Part shown: positions 44,903 through 54,287 of the stretch, piece after piece
How positions within the stretch are numbered: the first letter of the stretch is position 1
How the letters are laid out: every line of letters begins with the position of its first letter
NCBI RefSeq assembly: GCF_023702125.1
Contig: NZ_CP098415.1
Location: forward strand, 2,604,001 to 2,668,000
DNA from: Halorubrum hochsteinianum
GTDB taxonomy: Archaea > Halobacteriota > Halobacteria > Halobacteriales > Haloferacaceae
Reading direction: 5' to 3'
DNA: 64,000 nucleotides
Made by a program: the position numbers and the translations under genes
Notes under the pieces: generated by a model
Database searches by the model: none
What the model was told of the DNA's origin: nothing
Seen by the model: only the letters and a program-made list of their open reading frames with translations

Positions 44903-45071
44903 CGGGGGACACCCCTCGACGTTCGGCGACCGCGACCGTGTGACATTACTGATAACACGGGTCGATCGAACATAAAGCCCCGGCGGCGTCGGTCGGTCGG
45001 CGACGCCGGCGTCGCGGCCGCGGCCGCTCGGGAGTAGAAATAAGCCGACGGGGTCCGTGTTTCACGTGTCC

Positions 45072-45431
45072 ATGGCACACTCGAACGCGGACGTCGAGGG
45101 CGCGTCGCTGACGCCGCTGCACTGGGTCGGAATCGTGGCGGCGGCCGTGACCGCGACCGCACACGTCGTCCTCGGCGTCCGGGCCGGCGGGACGTTCCTG
45201 GTCCTGTTCCTCTTCGCGGCGCTCGGATTCGGTGCCGGCGTCGCGGCGGTCGTCTTCGACTACCGCCGACGGCTGGCGTACGCGCTCGGCATCCCCTTCA
45301 CCGCCGGACAGATCGTCCTGTGGTACGTCCTCAACGACGTCCCGCCGATCCCGACGAGCCACGCGGTCGACAAGGTCGCGCAGGTCGTGTTGATCGCCGT
45401 CCTCGCGGTCCTGTTGTCCCGGGAGTCGTGA
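45072..45431 (+). CDS. small membrane protein, four helices
   Basis: A 119-residue protein from ATG 45072 with four hydrophobic helices: LHWVGIVAAAVTATAHVVLG, GTFLVLFLFAALGFGAGVAA, RLAYALGIPFTAGQIVLWYV and VDKVAQVVLIAVLAVLL. The pattern HWVGI...HVVLG...PFTAGQIV is common in haloarchaeal DUF7475-type proteins (assignment from memory). Function unknown. It is divergent from the dehydrogenase operon. Confidence 0.7.
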   Translation: MAHSNADVEGASLTPLHWVGIVAAAVTATAHVVLGVRAGGTFLVLFLFAALGFGAGVAAVVFDYRRRLAYALGIPFTAGQIVLWYVLNDVPPIPTSHAVDKVAQVVLIAVLAVLLSRES

Positions 45432-45554
45432 GCCCGCTGACCTCCGTCGGATCCGCGTGACCCGCGGCCGAGAGCCGTGGTACCACACGTGTTGTGTGAC
45501 GGGACGCGCACAGCCGCCGTCCGCTTATGTTACCGACTCCGGTAGTGAGAATCG

Positions 45555-46658
45555 ATGGCCGACGACCCGCTTTTCGACGAGTTCGAACTGAACGGACACA
45601 CCCTCGACAACCGCGTCGGTCTCGCGCCGATGACGCGGACGAGCGCGACCGACGAGGGGCACCCGACGGACCGGATGGCGCGGTACTACGCCTCCTTCGC
45701 CCGCGGCGGCTTCTCGTTCCTCGTCACCGAGGGCGTCCACCCGGACGCGACGCACAGTCAGGGCTACCCCAACCAGCCCGGCCTCGCGACCGACGAACAG
45801 GCGGCGGCGTGGGAGCCGGTCGTCGACGCCGTCCACGAGGAGGGCAGCCCCATCTTCGCTCAGCTGATGCACGCCGGGGCGCAGGCGCAGGGCAACCGCT
45901 ACGGGTACGGTCCCGTCGCCCCCTCCTCGCACCGCCCGCCGGGCGAGATGGCCGAGATGTACGGCGGTTCGGGCGAGTTCCCCGAGGCGGACGGACTCGA
46001 CGCCGAGGGGCTCGACGACGTGAAGGCGGGCTTCGTCGCGGCGGCGGAGCGCGCGGTCGACGCCGGCTTCGACGGGATCGAAGTCCACGCCGCGAACGGC
46101 TACCTCCTCCACGAGTTCGTCGACCCGCTGGTCAACGAGCGCGACGACGAGTACGGCGGGTCGCCGGAGGCCCGCGCGCGGTTCCCCGCCGAGGTGACGG
46201 CGGCCATCGACGAGGCAACGCCGGACGAGTTCGTCGTCGGCGTCCGCGCGTCGCAGGCGGCGGTAGTCGATCAGGAGCGCGTGTGGCCCGACGGCGAGGC
46301 GACCGCCGCCGCGCTGTTCGGCGCGCTCTCCGACGCCGGTGCCGACTACGTCCACGTCACCGGCGGCGACGCGACCGCGCCCGAGGTGCCGGACACCGAA
46401 CGGACGCTCGCGGAACTCGCCGTGGAACACGCCGACGGCGTCGCCGTGGTCGCCAACGGGAGCCTCGGCGACCCCGAGAACGCCCGCGCCGCGCTGGCCG
46501 ACGGCTCCGACCTGATCACGCTCGGGACCGGCGCGCTCGCCAACCACGACTGGCCCAACCGGGTCCGGGCGGGCGAGCCGCTCGACGACCTCGACCCGAG
46601 CGTCGTCTTCCAGCCCGACGCCTCGCTCAGCGACCCCGAGGTCCCCGGCGACGACTGA
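45555..46658 (+). CDS. NADH:flavin oxidoreductase / old yellow enzyme
   Basis: A 367-residue FMN-dependent TIM-barrel ene-reductase. LDNRVGLAPMTRTSATDEGH is the FMN-binding start, FAQLMHAGAQAQGNRYGYGP has the substrate region, AGFDGIEVHAANGYLLHEFV includes the HxxN pair that binds substrate, and EYGGSPEARARF the phosphate loop; GSDLITLGTGALANHDWPN closes it. There is no C-terminal Fe-S domain. The substrate, an activated alkene, is unknown. It is convergent with the phosphatidyltransferase gene 63 bp on. Confidence 0.9.
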   Translation: MADDPLFDEFELNGHTLDNRVGLAPMTRTSATDEGHPTDRMARYYASFARGGFSFLVTEGVHPDATHSQGYPNQPGLATDEQAAAWEPVVDAVHEEGSPIFAQLMHAGAQAQGNRYGYGPVAPSSHRPPGEMAEMYGGSGEFPEADGLDAEGLDDVKAGFVAAAERAVDAGFDGIEVHAANGYLLHEFVDPLVNERDDEYGGSPEARARFPAEVTAAIDEATPDEFVVGVRASQAAVVDQERVWPDGEATAAALFGALSDAGADYVHVTGGDATAPEVPDTERTLAELAVEHADGVAVVANGSLGDPENARAALADGSDLITLGTGALANHDWPNRVRAGEPLDDLDPSVVFQPDASLSDPEVPGDD

Positions 46659-46721
46659 CGCCGGCGCGAACTCTCCCGCTCGAAGGTTCGCCACCCGCTC
46701 CGTCGCCCTCCGCCGACCGAC

Positions 46722-47519
46722 TCAGCCGCCGTTCCCCTCCGCCGAGACCGGCGGATCGTCGCGGCCCAGCCGCCCCGTCGCGGCCGCCCAGTCCCGGGCG
46801 AAACTCCCCAGCAGCGCCGCGAGCGAGACCCCCGCGAGCGCGGTGAGCCAGACGACCCCCTCACTCCCGCCAGCGCCGCCGACGCCCGGGAGGAGCGCGA
46901 GCGCGACGACGGCGAACTGGGCGGTGCCGACGAGCGGACGGACCCGGCTCGGGGGGAGTTCGTACACCGGCGCGCCGGTCCGCCTGCGCCGCCACAGCGA
47001 CCCGGCGTAGGCGTACCAGACGCCGCCGGCGACGAGGTACCACGCCGGTAGCGACCCGAGCGCGACGGCCACCGACGCGCCCACGAGGACGGCGAGCGCG
47101 TCGGTGGCCCCGTCGACCCGCGCGCCGAGGACCGTCTCGGTCGTGCGGCGGGCGACCGCGCCGTCGACCGCGTCGAGACCGACCGCGCCGGCGAACAGCG
47201 CGGCGGGGACCCACGGAGAGGGGGGCGACGCGACGACCGCGCCGGCGAGGACAGCGGCGAGCCAGCCGCGGAACAGCGTGATCAGGTTCGCCGGACCGAG
47301 CCGCGCTCGGGGGTCATCCCCGTCGGACGGACGGTTCGCGTCGAGGCTCGTCCACGCGTACGCCGCCAGGTACGTCCCGGGCGCGGCCGCGGCGAGGGCC
47401 CACTCGGTCCCGAGCGGTCGCCACAGCGCCGCGAGACCGAGGAGGCCGAGCGCCGCGACGGCGACGAACCGCAGGCGGAGGCGGTCGAGCGGATCTGCCT
47501 GCGACCCGAGTCCGACCAT
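46722..47519 (-). CDS. CDP-alcohol phosphatidyltransferase family protein
   Basis: A 265-residue membrane enzyme. The family signature D-x2-D-G-x2-A-R-x8-G-x3-D-x3-D is seen as DAVDGAVARRTTETVLGARV followed by DGATD, next to about six helices. It moves a phosphatidyl group from CDP-archaeol to an alcohol such as glycerol-P, serine or inositol-P; this member's alcohol is not evident. Start ATG at 47519 lies one base past the helicase TGA, so both are in one transcript. Confidence 0.86.
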   Translation of the reverse strand: MVGLGSQADPLDRLRLRFVAVAALGLLGLAALWRPLGTEWALAAAAPGTYLAAYAWTSLDANRPSDGDDPRARLGPANLITLFRGWLAAVLAGAVVASPPSPWVPAALFAGAVGLDAVDGAVARRTTETVLGARVDGATDALAVLVGASVAVALGSLPAWYLVAGGVWYAYAGSLWRRRRTGAPVYELPPSRVRPLVGTAQFAVVALALLPGVGGAGGSEGVVWLTALAGVSLAALLGSFARDWAAATGRLGRDDPPVSAEGNGG

Positions 47520-47520
47520 C

Positions 47521-50500
47521 TCAGTCCGTCCGTCGGTCCGCGGGCGGTTCGGCGCTTCGGTCGGCGCTTTCGGCGTTGCGGTCGCTGCTCTCGGCGTTGC
47601 GGTCGCTGTTCCCACCGACCTCGTCGGTCTCGCCCTCGGTGCTCCGCGGCGTCTCGCCGATCTCCTCCATCACGCGGGCGTGGAACTCCCGGAGGACGGC
47701 GGACTCGTCGTCGGCGATGACCGTGTCGGAGTCGACGAGCGTCGCCAGCCCGAACGCGAGCGGGCTGGGCGAGTCGACGACGCGGTGCTCCACCGCCAGA
47801 TCGCCCGCCGAGATCCGCCCGACGGCCTCGCGGATCCCCGCGACGTCGAGCCGGTCCTCCAGCAGTTCGCGGTACGTCTCCTCCAACACGGCGAACTCCT
47901 CCAAGTCGCTCGCGAACGACAGCAGCATCTCGGCGGAGACCTGCTGTTCGGCGGCCGACTTCTCGTACCCCTTGTACCGCTTCAGGATCATGAGCGCGCG
48001 CCCGGCGTTGATGCGGAAGTAGCGCTGGAGCAGGTCGGTCCCCTCGACGGCCTCGCGGAGGTCCCCGCGGACCGTCTCCGGGTCGAGGTCCGACAGGATC
48101 TGTGCCACGTCGACCTTGCGGTTCAAGGGGAGCGCGAGCGAGAACCCGCGATCCGCCACCGCGACCGCGACGTTGGCGTCGGTCCGGTTCGCGACCGCGC
48201 TCGCGACGAGCCGCGAGAGCCCGTCGTTGAACCGCCGGCCGTACGTGGAGTGGACGTAGAAGCGGCGCTTGTACTCGTTGCGGTCGAGCTCCTCCTCCAC
48301 GACGAGCCGGTCCGGCGTCGAGACGCCAGCCGACCCCGCGTACTTGACCTGCTCGTCGTACATGCGGGCGAGCGCCCGGACCGCGTTTCCATCGAGGGGG
48401 AACTCGCGGAGCCACGCCCGGACCGCCGCGGGACCGGCGTTCTGGCCGTCGCCGGTCAGCCGGTCGAGGAGTTCGGCCTGAAACGCCAGCACCTCGCGGG
48501 CGAGGTCCGCAGAGAGGGGGAGGCGCTCGGCGAACCACGAGGGGACGGTCGGGCGCTCGCTCGTGCGGTCGACGTACACCTTCGAGCCGCGGCGGTAGCG
48601 GAACGCGAACCGCTCGCCGCCGAGCGCGAACACGTCGCCCGACTCCAGCGTGTCGAGGTACGACTCGTCGAGCGTGCCGACCCACTCGTCGCCGCGCGTG
48701 AACACGTCGCAGGTGAACGAGTCCGGGATCGTCCCCACGTTCGTCATGTAGATGACCCGCGCGAGGCGGCCGCGCTTCCCGACGAGGGTCTCCCCGACCG
48801 GGAACTCGGCGTGGTGATGCTCGCCGTCGGGCGGGTCGTTGGCGTCGCGCCACACCTTCGGGTAGACGTTCTTCGACTCCAGCCCGTCGTAGTCCGCGGT
48901 GAGGTACCGCACGAGCCGTTCGTAGTCGGCCTCGTCGAAGTCGCGGTACGGGTGCGCCCGGCGCAGCACCTCCCGGACCTCGCGGTCCGGGCGGATCCGG
49001 TTTATCGCCATCCCGTACACGTGCTGGGCGGCCACGTCGTAGGCCCCCTCGGGCGGGAACACGCGGTCGACGAAGCCGTCCTCGGCGCGCGCGAGCAGCG
49101 TGGCGCACTCGATCAGCTCGTCGCGGTCGAGGGCGAACACCCGGCCCTCGACCGTCTCGCCCGGGCTGTGGCCCGCGCGGCCGACGCGCTGGAGCAGCGC
49201 CGCGACCGACTTCGGGGAGCCGACCTGGACCACCAGATCGAGGTGGGGCATGTCGATGCCGAGTTCGAGGCTCGTCGAGGTGGTGACCACGTCGAGGTCG
49301 CCGGCCTTCAACCCCTCCTCGACGCGGGTCCGCTGCGCCTCGCCGAGGCTGCCGTGGTGACAGCCCGAGTTCGACTCGTCGTAGCCGAACCGCTGGCGGA
49401 GCTCCTGTAGCGTACGCTCCGCGCCGGACCGGGAGTTCGTGAACACGAGGGTGTTCTCGTGGGACTCGATCAGGTCGCGGAGCGACTCGTAGAAGCGGTC
49501 GGTCACCGCCGACCGCGGCGTGTGGATCAGGTCGGCCGCGGGCGTCCTGAGTTCGAGGTCGAACTCCCGCGAGAACCGCGCGTCGACCACCTCGCACGGG
49601 CGCGTCTCGAACCCGTCGGGGTCGCCGACCGCGCCGTCGACCCGGTCGCGCCCGACGAGGAACGAGGCGATCCCGTCGAGCGGCTCGACCGTCGCGGAGC
49701 AGCCGATCCGCGTGATCTCGTCGGTCGCTCGCGGTTCGTTGTCGTCCTCGGAGCCGTCCGTCGGGTCGTCCCGCGTCAGTTCGGTCAATCGCTCCAGCGA
49801 CACCGAGAGGTGCGTGCCGCGCTTGTTCGCGGCCAGCGAGTGGATCTCGTCGACGATCACGTACTCGACGGTGCGGAGCTTCTCCTTGAACTTCGGCGAG
49901 TTGAGTAAGATCGCGATCGTCTCCGGCGTGGTGTTGAGGACGTGGGGCGTCTCCGAGAGCATCGCCTGCCGGTCCGCCTTCGAGGTGTCGCCGTGCCGGA
50001 TCGCCTGCCTGACGCCGGGGTCGTAGGAGTCAGCGTCGCCGTCGGCGTCGCGCTCGGCCCCCGCGTCGTCCCCGTCCGCCTCCTCCGCAGCGATTGCCTC
50101 GCCGATCCCCGCAAGCGGGGTCTGGAGGTTGCGCTCGATGTCGTTCGCGAGCGACTTCAGCGGCGAGACGTACAGGCAGTAGACGGAGTTTTCGAGGTCG
50201 CCGGCGCGGTCGCGCGCGAAGAGGTCGTCGAGGACCGAGATGAATGAGGCGAGCGTCTTCCCGCTGCCCGTCGGCGCGGCGACGAGGCAGTTCTCCCCGT
50301 CGTCGACGTGGGGGATGGCCTCGCGCTGGGGCGGCGTGAAGAAGCCGCCGTTCTCGGCGACGTACCCGCCGAACCGCTCGACCCACCAGCGACGGACCGG
50401 CGGCGAGAGCCGGGCGAGGACGTCGGCGTCGTCGATCGGGACCGTCTCCGGGTCGAAGCCGGGGGCCGCGACCGCGCCGCGGTCGACCGCGTCCCGGAGG

Positions 50501-50559
50501 AGTGCCCGGGCGGTGGCCTCGGCGTCGCGGTCCGTGGACTCGCTCACGCCGATCGACAC
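47521..50559 (-). CDS. Lhr-type large DEAD/DEAH-box helicase
   Basis: A 1012-residue superfamily 2 helicase. Q-motif region FTPPQREAIP, Walker A VAAPTGSGKTLASF, VSPLKSLANDI, DEIH in VEYVIVDEIHSLAANKRG, SATVEPLDGI, and the second RecA lobe with FTNSRSGAERTLQEL and QVGSPKSVAALLQRVGRAGH. The C-terminal 450 residues match the winged-helix and beta-barrel Lhr core (VGTLDESYLDTLESGDVFAL). Lhr proteins unwind DNA and RNA-DNA in repair. GTG start at 50559, or GTG at 50547. It is in an operon with the phosphatidyltransferase. Confidence 0.92.
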   Translation of the reverse strand: MSIGVSESTDRDAEATARALLRDAVDRGAVAAPGFDPETVPIDDADVLARLSPPVRRWWVERFGGYVAENGGFFTPPQREAIPHVDDGENCLVAAPTGSGKTLASFISVLDDLFARDRAGDLENSVYCLYVSPLKSLANDIERNLQTPLAGIGEAIAAEEADGDDAGAERDADGDADSYDPGVRQAIRHGDTSKADRQAMLSETPHVLNTTPETIAILLNSPKFKEKLRTVEYVIVDEIHSLAANKRGTHLSVSLERLTELTRDDPTDGSEDDNEPRATDEITRIGCSATVEPLDGIASFLVGRDRVDGAVGDPDGFETRPCEVVDARFSREFDLELRTPAADLIHTPRSAVTDRFYESLRDLIESHENTLVFTNSRSGAERTLQELRQRFGYDESNSGCHHGSLGEAQRTRVEEGLKAGDLDVVTTSTSLELGIDMPHLDLVVQVGSPKSVAALLQRVGRAGHSPGETVEGRVFALDRDELIECATLLARAEDGFVDRVFPPEGAYDVAAQHVYGMAINRIRPDREVREVLRRAHPYRDFDEADYERLVRYLTADYDGLESKNVYPKVWRDANDPPDGEHHHAEFPVGETLVGKRGRLARVIYMTNVGTIPDSFTCDVFTRGDEWVGTLDESYLDTLESGDVFALGGERFAFRYRRGSKVYVDRTSERPTVPSWFAERLPLSADLAREVLAFQAELLDRLTGDGQNAGPAAVRAWLREFPLDGNAVRALARMYDEQVKYAGSAGVSTPDRLVVEEELDRNEYKRRFYVHSTYGRRFNDGLSRLVASAVANRTDANVAVAVADRGFSLALPLNRKVDVAQILSDLDPETVRGDLREAVEGTDLLQRYFRINAGRALMILKRYKGYEKSAAEQQVSAEMLLSFASDLEEFAVLEETYRELLEDRLDVAGIREAVGRISAGDLAVEHRVVDSPSPLAFGLATLVDSDTVIADDESAVLREFHARVMEEIGETPRSTEGETDEVGGNSDRNAESSDRNAESADRSAEPPADRRTD

Positions 50560-50602
50560 GGGACACGGAGGGAAATCGGTTGCGTCGGTCTCGGCGGCAG
50601 TT

Positions 50603-50692
50603 CGCGCGACCGACCCCCGTCCGTCGCCTGCGCGGAAATTCGCGCGACCGACCCCCGTCCGTCGCCTGCGCGGAAATTCGCGCGACCGACCC
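50603..50692 (+). repeat. 38 bp tandem repeat, 2.4 copies, upstream of cmk
   Basis: Two identical 38 bp units (50603-50640 and 50641-50678), each beginning CGCGCGACCGACCCCCGTCC and ending GGAAATT, plus a 14 bp start of a third. They sit between the divergent helicase and cmk genes, and the third copy runs into TTTATCC, the probable TATA box of cmk. Confidence 0.9.
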
Positions 50693-50725
50693 GTTTATCC
50701 GCCGCGCTTCCGTGACGGAACACGC

Positions 50726-51340
50726 ATGAGCGGTACCTCGCCGGAGCCCGACCGACGGATCGACCGGAACCTGTTCGTCACCGTCTCCGGCCCGCCGGGC
50801 TGCGGTGCCACGACGCTCGTCGAGGGGATCGCGGAGGCGCTCGACTGCGGCTACGTCTCCGGGGGCGAGCTGTTCCGCGAGATCGCGGCCGAACGCGACC
50901 TGAGCCTCTCGCAGCTCATCGCCGAGACCGGCGAGTCCGAGGAGATCGACCGCGCGCTCGACAAGCGGCTCCGCCGGATCGCCGAGAAGTGGGGGACAGC
51001 CAACAAGGCGTTCGTACTGGAGTCGCGGCTCGCGGGGTGGATCGCCGGCAACCGGGCGGACATCCGGATCTGGCTCGACGCGCCCGAAGAGGTCCGCGCG
51101 GACCGGACCGCCGACCGCGCGGAGATGACCTCCGAGATGCAGGTGCGCGAGGTCATTGAGGAGCAACGGTACAAGTCCTACTACGGCATCGACCTCTCCG
51201 ACCGGTCGATCTACGACCTCGTGATCAACACGGGGCGCTGGGACGCCGAATCGACGCTCGAACTGGCGCTCACCGGCATCGAAGGGTACGACGTCGAGAG
51301 CGACGAGGGCGCGTTCGACACCCCGGACTTCGAGGTCTGA
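50726..51340 (+). CDS. cmk: archaeal cytidylate kinase
   Basis: A 204-residue P-loop nucleoside monophosphate kinase of the archaeal short form, phosphorylating CMP and dCMP. LFVTVSGPPGCGATTLVEGI is the P-loop, YVSGGELFREIAAERDLSLS the NMP-binding helix, VLESRLAGWIAGNRADIRIW and WLDAPEEVRADRTADRA the lid region, and YDLVINTGRWDAEST the C-terminus. It has an N-terminal extension of about 15 residues and an acidic tail. The promoter region contains a 38 bp tandem repeat. Confidence 0.9.
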   Translation: MSGTSPEPDRRIDRNLFVTVSGPPGCGATTLVEGIAEALDCGYVSGGELFREIAAERDLSLSQLIAETGESEEIDRALDKRLRRIAEKWGTANKAFVLESRLAGWIAGNRADIRIWLDAPEEVRADRTADRAEMTSEMQVREVIEEQRYKSYYGIDLSDRSIYDLVINTGRWDAESTLELALTGIEGYDVESDEGAFDTPDFEV

Positions 51341-51453
51341 ACGTCGCCCCGCGGTCTCGGGCCGTCCCGGGTCACCCGGAACACTCCGGGCTCTGTCCGA
51401 GCGGCGGACCCCTGGCCCACACTTATCCCGGAGCTGTTCGTACGTCGAAACGA

Positions 51454-52878
51454 ATGACCGACGAGCCGAGCGGCCGCAACCTCGACGGCGACGCGCCGGT
51501 CGCGGAGGCTGTCGTCGAGACGGACGAGGCGACGATCACCGAGGACGCCGAGCTCGAACGCACCATCGGGCTGACAGGCGGCCTCGCGATCGGGATCGGG
51601 ACGATGATCGGGGCCGGGATCTTCGTGTTCCCCGGGCTGGCCGGCGGCGAGATCGGCGCGGCGGCGAGCGCCTCGTTCGCGGTCGGCGGGCTGATCGCGC
51701 TCCTCGTCGCGCTCCCAACCTCGGAGCTGGCGACCGCGATGCCCCGCAGCGGCGGCGGGTACTACTTCATCTCGCGCGGGCTCGGGACGCTCGCCGGCAC
51801 GGTGATCGGGCTGTCGCTGTGGCTCGGGCTGGTGTTCGCGACGGCCTTCTACCTCGTCGGCCTCGGCTACTACGCCCTCGACGCGCTCGCGCAGGTCGGG
51901 GTCACGATCGGCGTCGGCACCGACGCGCTCGTCTCCGGCATCGCCGTCGTCGCCGGGGTCGCGTTCACGGTCCTCAACGTCACCGGCACCGAGAACGCCG
52001 CGAAGCTCCAGAACGCCATCGTCGCGCTGCTGCTCTCGATGCTCGTCGCCTTCCTCGGGTACGGGCTCCTGGAGGCGTTCGGGTTCGTCGCCGTCGACAC
52101 GCCGCCGGGAGAGGCCGTCGACGTCTGGGAGGCGGTCCCGATCCTCTCGGTCGCCGCGCTCGTGTTCACCTCGTACCTCGGCTTCGCACAGGTCGCCACG
52201 GTGGCCGGGGAGATGAAAAACCCCGGGCGGAACCTCCCGCTGGCGATGGTCGGCTCGGTGCTGATCGTGACGGTCCTGTACGTGCTGACCATCTTCATCG
52301 CGACGAACGTCTTCACGCGGGACGCGCTGCTTGCCGCCGGCGAGACCGCCATGGTCGAGGTCGGGCGGGCGCTGCTCGGGCCGGCCGGGGCGCTCGTGAT
52401 CATCGTCGGCGGGCTGCTCGCGACGATGTCGTCGGCGAACGCGTCGATCCTCAGCACCTCGCGGGCGATATACGGCGTCTCGAAGGACGCGCTCCTCCCG
52501 CGGTGGGCGAGCCGGATCAACCTGCGGTACGGCACGCCCCACGTCGCCCTCGGGATGGCCGGCGGGCCGGTGATCGTCCTCGCCGCGACCGGACAGGTAC
52601 AGCTGCTCGCGGAGGTCGCCTCCTTCCTCCACCTGATCATGTACGGGCTGATGTGCGTCGCGCTCGTCGCCATCCGGCGGGACCGGCCGGAGTGGTACGA
52701 CCCCGACTTCGTCGTGCCCGGCGGTCCGGTCGTCCCCGTCCTCGGCGCGCTCGCCAGCTTCGGGCTGATCGCGTTCATGGACCGCCTCTCGATCGCCGTG
52801 GGGGTCGTCGTCATCGCCGTCACCGCCGGATGGTATTTCTACTACGCCCGCGACGTGTCGCTCAAGGGGGCCCTGTGA
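51454..52878 (+). CDS. APC-superfamily amino acid permease
   Basis: A 474-residue transporter with about twelve helices. The hallmark unwound helix 1 is IGIGTMIGAGIFVFPGLAGG, followed by PTSELATAMPRSGGGYYFIS and, on helix 6, LGFAQVATVAGEMKNPGRNL. The cytosolic N-terminal 35 residues are acidic. It should import amino acids or amines by proton or sodium symport. The stop overlaps the ATG of a universal stress protein (TGATG), a pairing common in archaea where UspA may regulate the carrier. Confidence 0.9.
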   Translation: MTDEPSGRNLDGDAPVAEAVVETDEATITEDAELERTIGLTGGLAIGIGTMIGAGIFVFPGLAGGEIGAAASASFAVGGLIALLVALPTSELATAMPRSGGGYYFISRGLGTLAGTVIGLSLWLGLVFATAFYLVGLGYYALDALAQVGVTIGVGTDALVSGIAVVAGVAFTVLNVTGTENAAKLQNAIVALLLSMLVAFLGYGLLEAFGFVAVDTPPGEAVDVWEAVPILSVAALVFTSYLGFAQVATVAGEMKNPGRNLPLAMVGSVLIVTVLYVLTIFIATNVFTRDALLAAGETAMVEVGRALLGPAGALVIIVGGLLATMSSANASILSTSRAIYGVSKDALLPRWASRINLRYGTPHVALGMAGGPVIVLAATGQVQLLAEVASFLHLIMYGLMCVALVAIRRDRPEWYDPDFVVPGGPVVPVLGALASFGLIAFMDRLSIAVGVVVIAVTAGWYFYYARDVSLKGAL

Positions 52879-53654
52879 TGACACGCGTACTCGTACCCGT
52901 CGCGGTACTGGAGCGGGAGAGCGTCTCGCCCGGACTGATATCGCTACTCGGAACTGTCGACGTGACGCTGCTCGGCTACCACGTCCTCCCCGAGCAGACG
53001 CCGCCGGATCAGGCCCGGCTCCAGTTCGAGGAGCGCGCGACCGCCGCGCTGGAGGACCTGAGCCAGGAGTTCCGGGCCGCCGGCGGCGACGCCGATCACC
53101 GGCTCGTGTTCACGCACGACCGCGAGCAGACGATCCAGCGAGTAGCGGGCGAGGTGGGGGCAGACGCGTTCGCCGTCTCCGGGCCGACCGGCGACGTCGA
53201 TCGGCTCCTCGTGTCGCTCTCCGGCGACGTCGACGTCGACCGCGTCCTCTCGTTCGTCGAGCGGCTCGTCGGCGACCGCGACATCGGCGTCACGCTGTTC
53301 CTCGCGGCGGGTGCGGGGACGCCGGACGACGCCGCGGCCGACGAGTCCGAGAGGACCGCGCCGGACGACGCGGACGGCGCGCGGCTGGAGGCGGCGGCCG
53401 ACCGGCTCCGCGAGGCGGGCGTCGAGGCGACGACGGAACTCGCGGAGGGCGGTTCGCCGTTCGACGCGCTGATCGACGCCGCGGCCGGACACGACGCGAT
53501 CGTGATGGCGGAGCGCGCCCCGTCGTTCCGGTCGCTCGTGTTCGGCGACGAGGGGGAGCGGGTCGCGGCCGCCTCGGTCGGCCCGGTCATCGTGGTCCGC
53601 GACGCGGAGTCCGACGCCTCCGCCGCAGGGACGAGTTCCGAACCCGGGGAGTGA
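52878..53654 (+). CDS. UspA-type universal stress protein, two-domain
   Basis: A 258-residue protein with a UspA-like first half (RVLVPVAVLERESVSPGLIS and a helix-strand pattern to about 140) and a second half ending with GHDAIVMAERAPSFRSLVFG, EGERVAAASVGPVIVVRDAE, the C-terminal Usp nucleotide-binding region. Asp/Glu-rich linkers separate the parts. It overlaps the permease gene by one base (TGATG) and is likely a cytosolic regulator of it. Confidence 0.86.
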   Translation: MTRVLVPVAVLERESVSPGLISLLGTVDVTLLGYHVLPEQTPPDQARLQFEERATAALEDLSQEFRAAGGDADHRLVFTHDREQTIQRVAGEVGADAFAVSGPTGDVDRLLVSLSGDVDVDRVLSFVERLVGDRDIGVTLFLAAGAGTPDDAAADESERTAPDDADGARLEAAADRLREAGVEATTELAEGGSPFDALIDAAAGHDAIVMAERAPSFRSLVFGDEGERVAAASVGPVIVVRDAESDASAAGTSSEPGE

Positions 53655-53660
53655 CGGGGG

Positions 53661-54161
53661 CTACCGCTCGCCGCGGACGGCGACCGTCTCCCGCTCGAAC
53701 GCCTCCGCGTCCGCGCGCCAGCGCCACGACCCGACGAAGGGGTAGCCGTCCAGCGCGCAGATGACGTACGAGCGGTCCGGCCACGTCGCGCGCGCGGCGT
53801 CCGTCTCGCTCGGTTCTGTCGGTCCGGCCGGGTGCGAGTGGTAGAAGCCGACCGCGTCGAGCCCGTCGGCCTCGATCGCCTCCAGCAGTTCGAGCTGCTC
53901 CTCCGGATCGATCCGATACCGGATCTGCGGCCGATCCGCGACGTTCTCGGCCGCGTAGGCGCGCTCGACGAGCGTCACTTCGTCGACGGCGGTCGCGTCG
54001 GTGACGCCCGCTCCGCCGGCGTCGTCGCCAGTCCCGCCGTCGTCGCCGGCTTCGCCGTCGCCGACGGTCGTGCCGGCCAGGACGCCGCAGACCTCCGCGT
54101 CGCCCCCGGCGTACGCCCGCGAGACGATCTCGTCGTAGACCGCCCTGGGGAGTTCGATCAC
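53661..54161 (-). CDS. JAMM/MPN+ metalloprotease (desampylase-like)
   Basis: A 166-residue JAMM protein. Glu23 (AEVCGVLAG) and the HSHP-x7-S-x2-D motif (His108, His110, Ser118, Asp121 in YHSHPAGPTEPSETD) complete the zinc site. Archaeal members such as HvJAMM1 remove ubiquitin-like SAMP proteins from conjugates. A Gly/Asp-rich insert (residues 32-60) is present between the first strands. GTG start at 54161. It is the only ubiquitin-like system gene visible here. Confidence 0.88.
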   Translation of the reverse strand: MIELPRAVYDEIVSRAYAGGDAEVCGVLAGTTVGDGEAGDDGGTGDDAGGAGVTDATAVDEVTLVERAYAAENVADRPQIRYRIDPEEQLELLEAIEADGLDAVGFYHSHPAGPTEPSETDAARATWPDRSYVICALDGYPFVGSWRWRADAEAFERETVAVRGER

Positions 54162-54275
54162 ACGACGGGTGACGGGCGGCCGGCGGATAAATCCGATCCG
54201 CTCGGCGGGTGCCGCCCCTCCGTCGGAGGTAGCGGCAGTCGTTGGACCCGCACGGGTATTTTTATTCTCACCCCG

Positions 54276-54283
54276 GGAGGTGA
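54276..54283 (+). promoter_or_regulatory. strong ribosome-binding site of the DUF302 gene
   Basis: GGAGGTGA ends 4 bases before the ATG at 54288, and TATTTTTATT at 54257-54266 is the likely TATA box. Most genes here lack such a Shine-Dalgarno, so this one stands out. Confidence 0.7.
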
Positions 54284-54287
54284 GCGT

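Noticed and set aside
50603-50692. CRISPR-like repeat array
   Set aside because: The 38 bp units are directly abutting with no spacers, so it is a simple tandem repeat.
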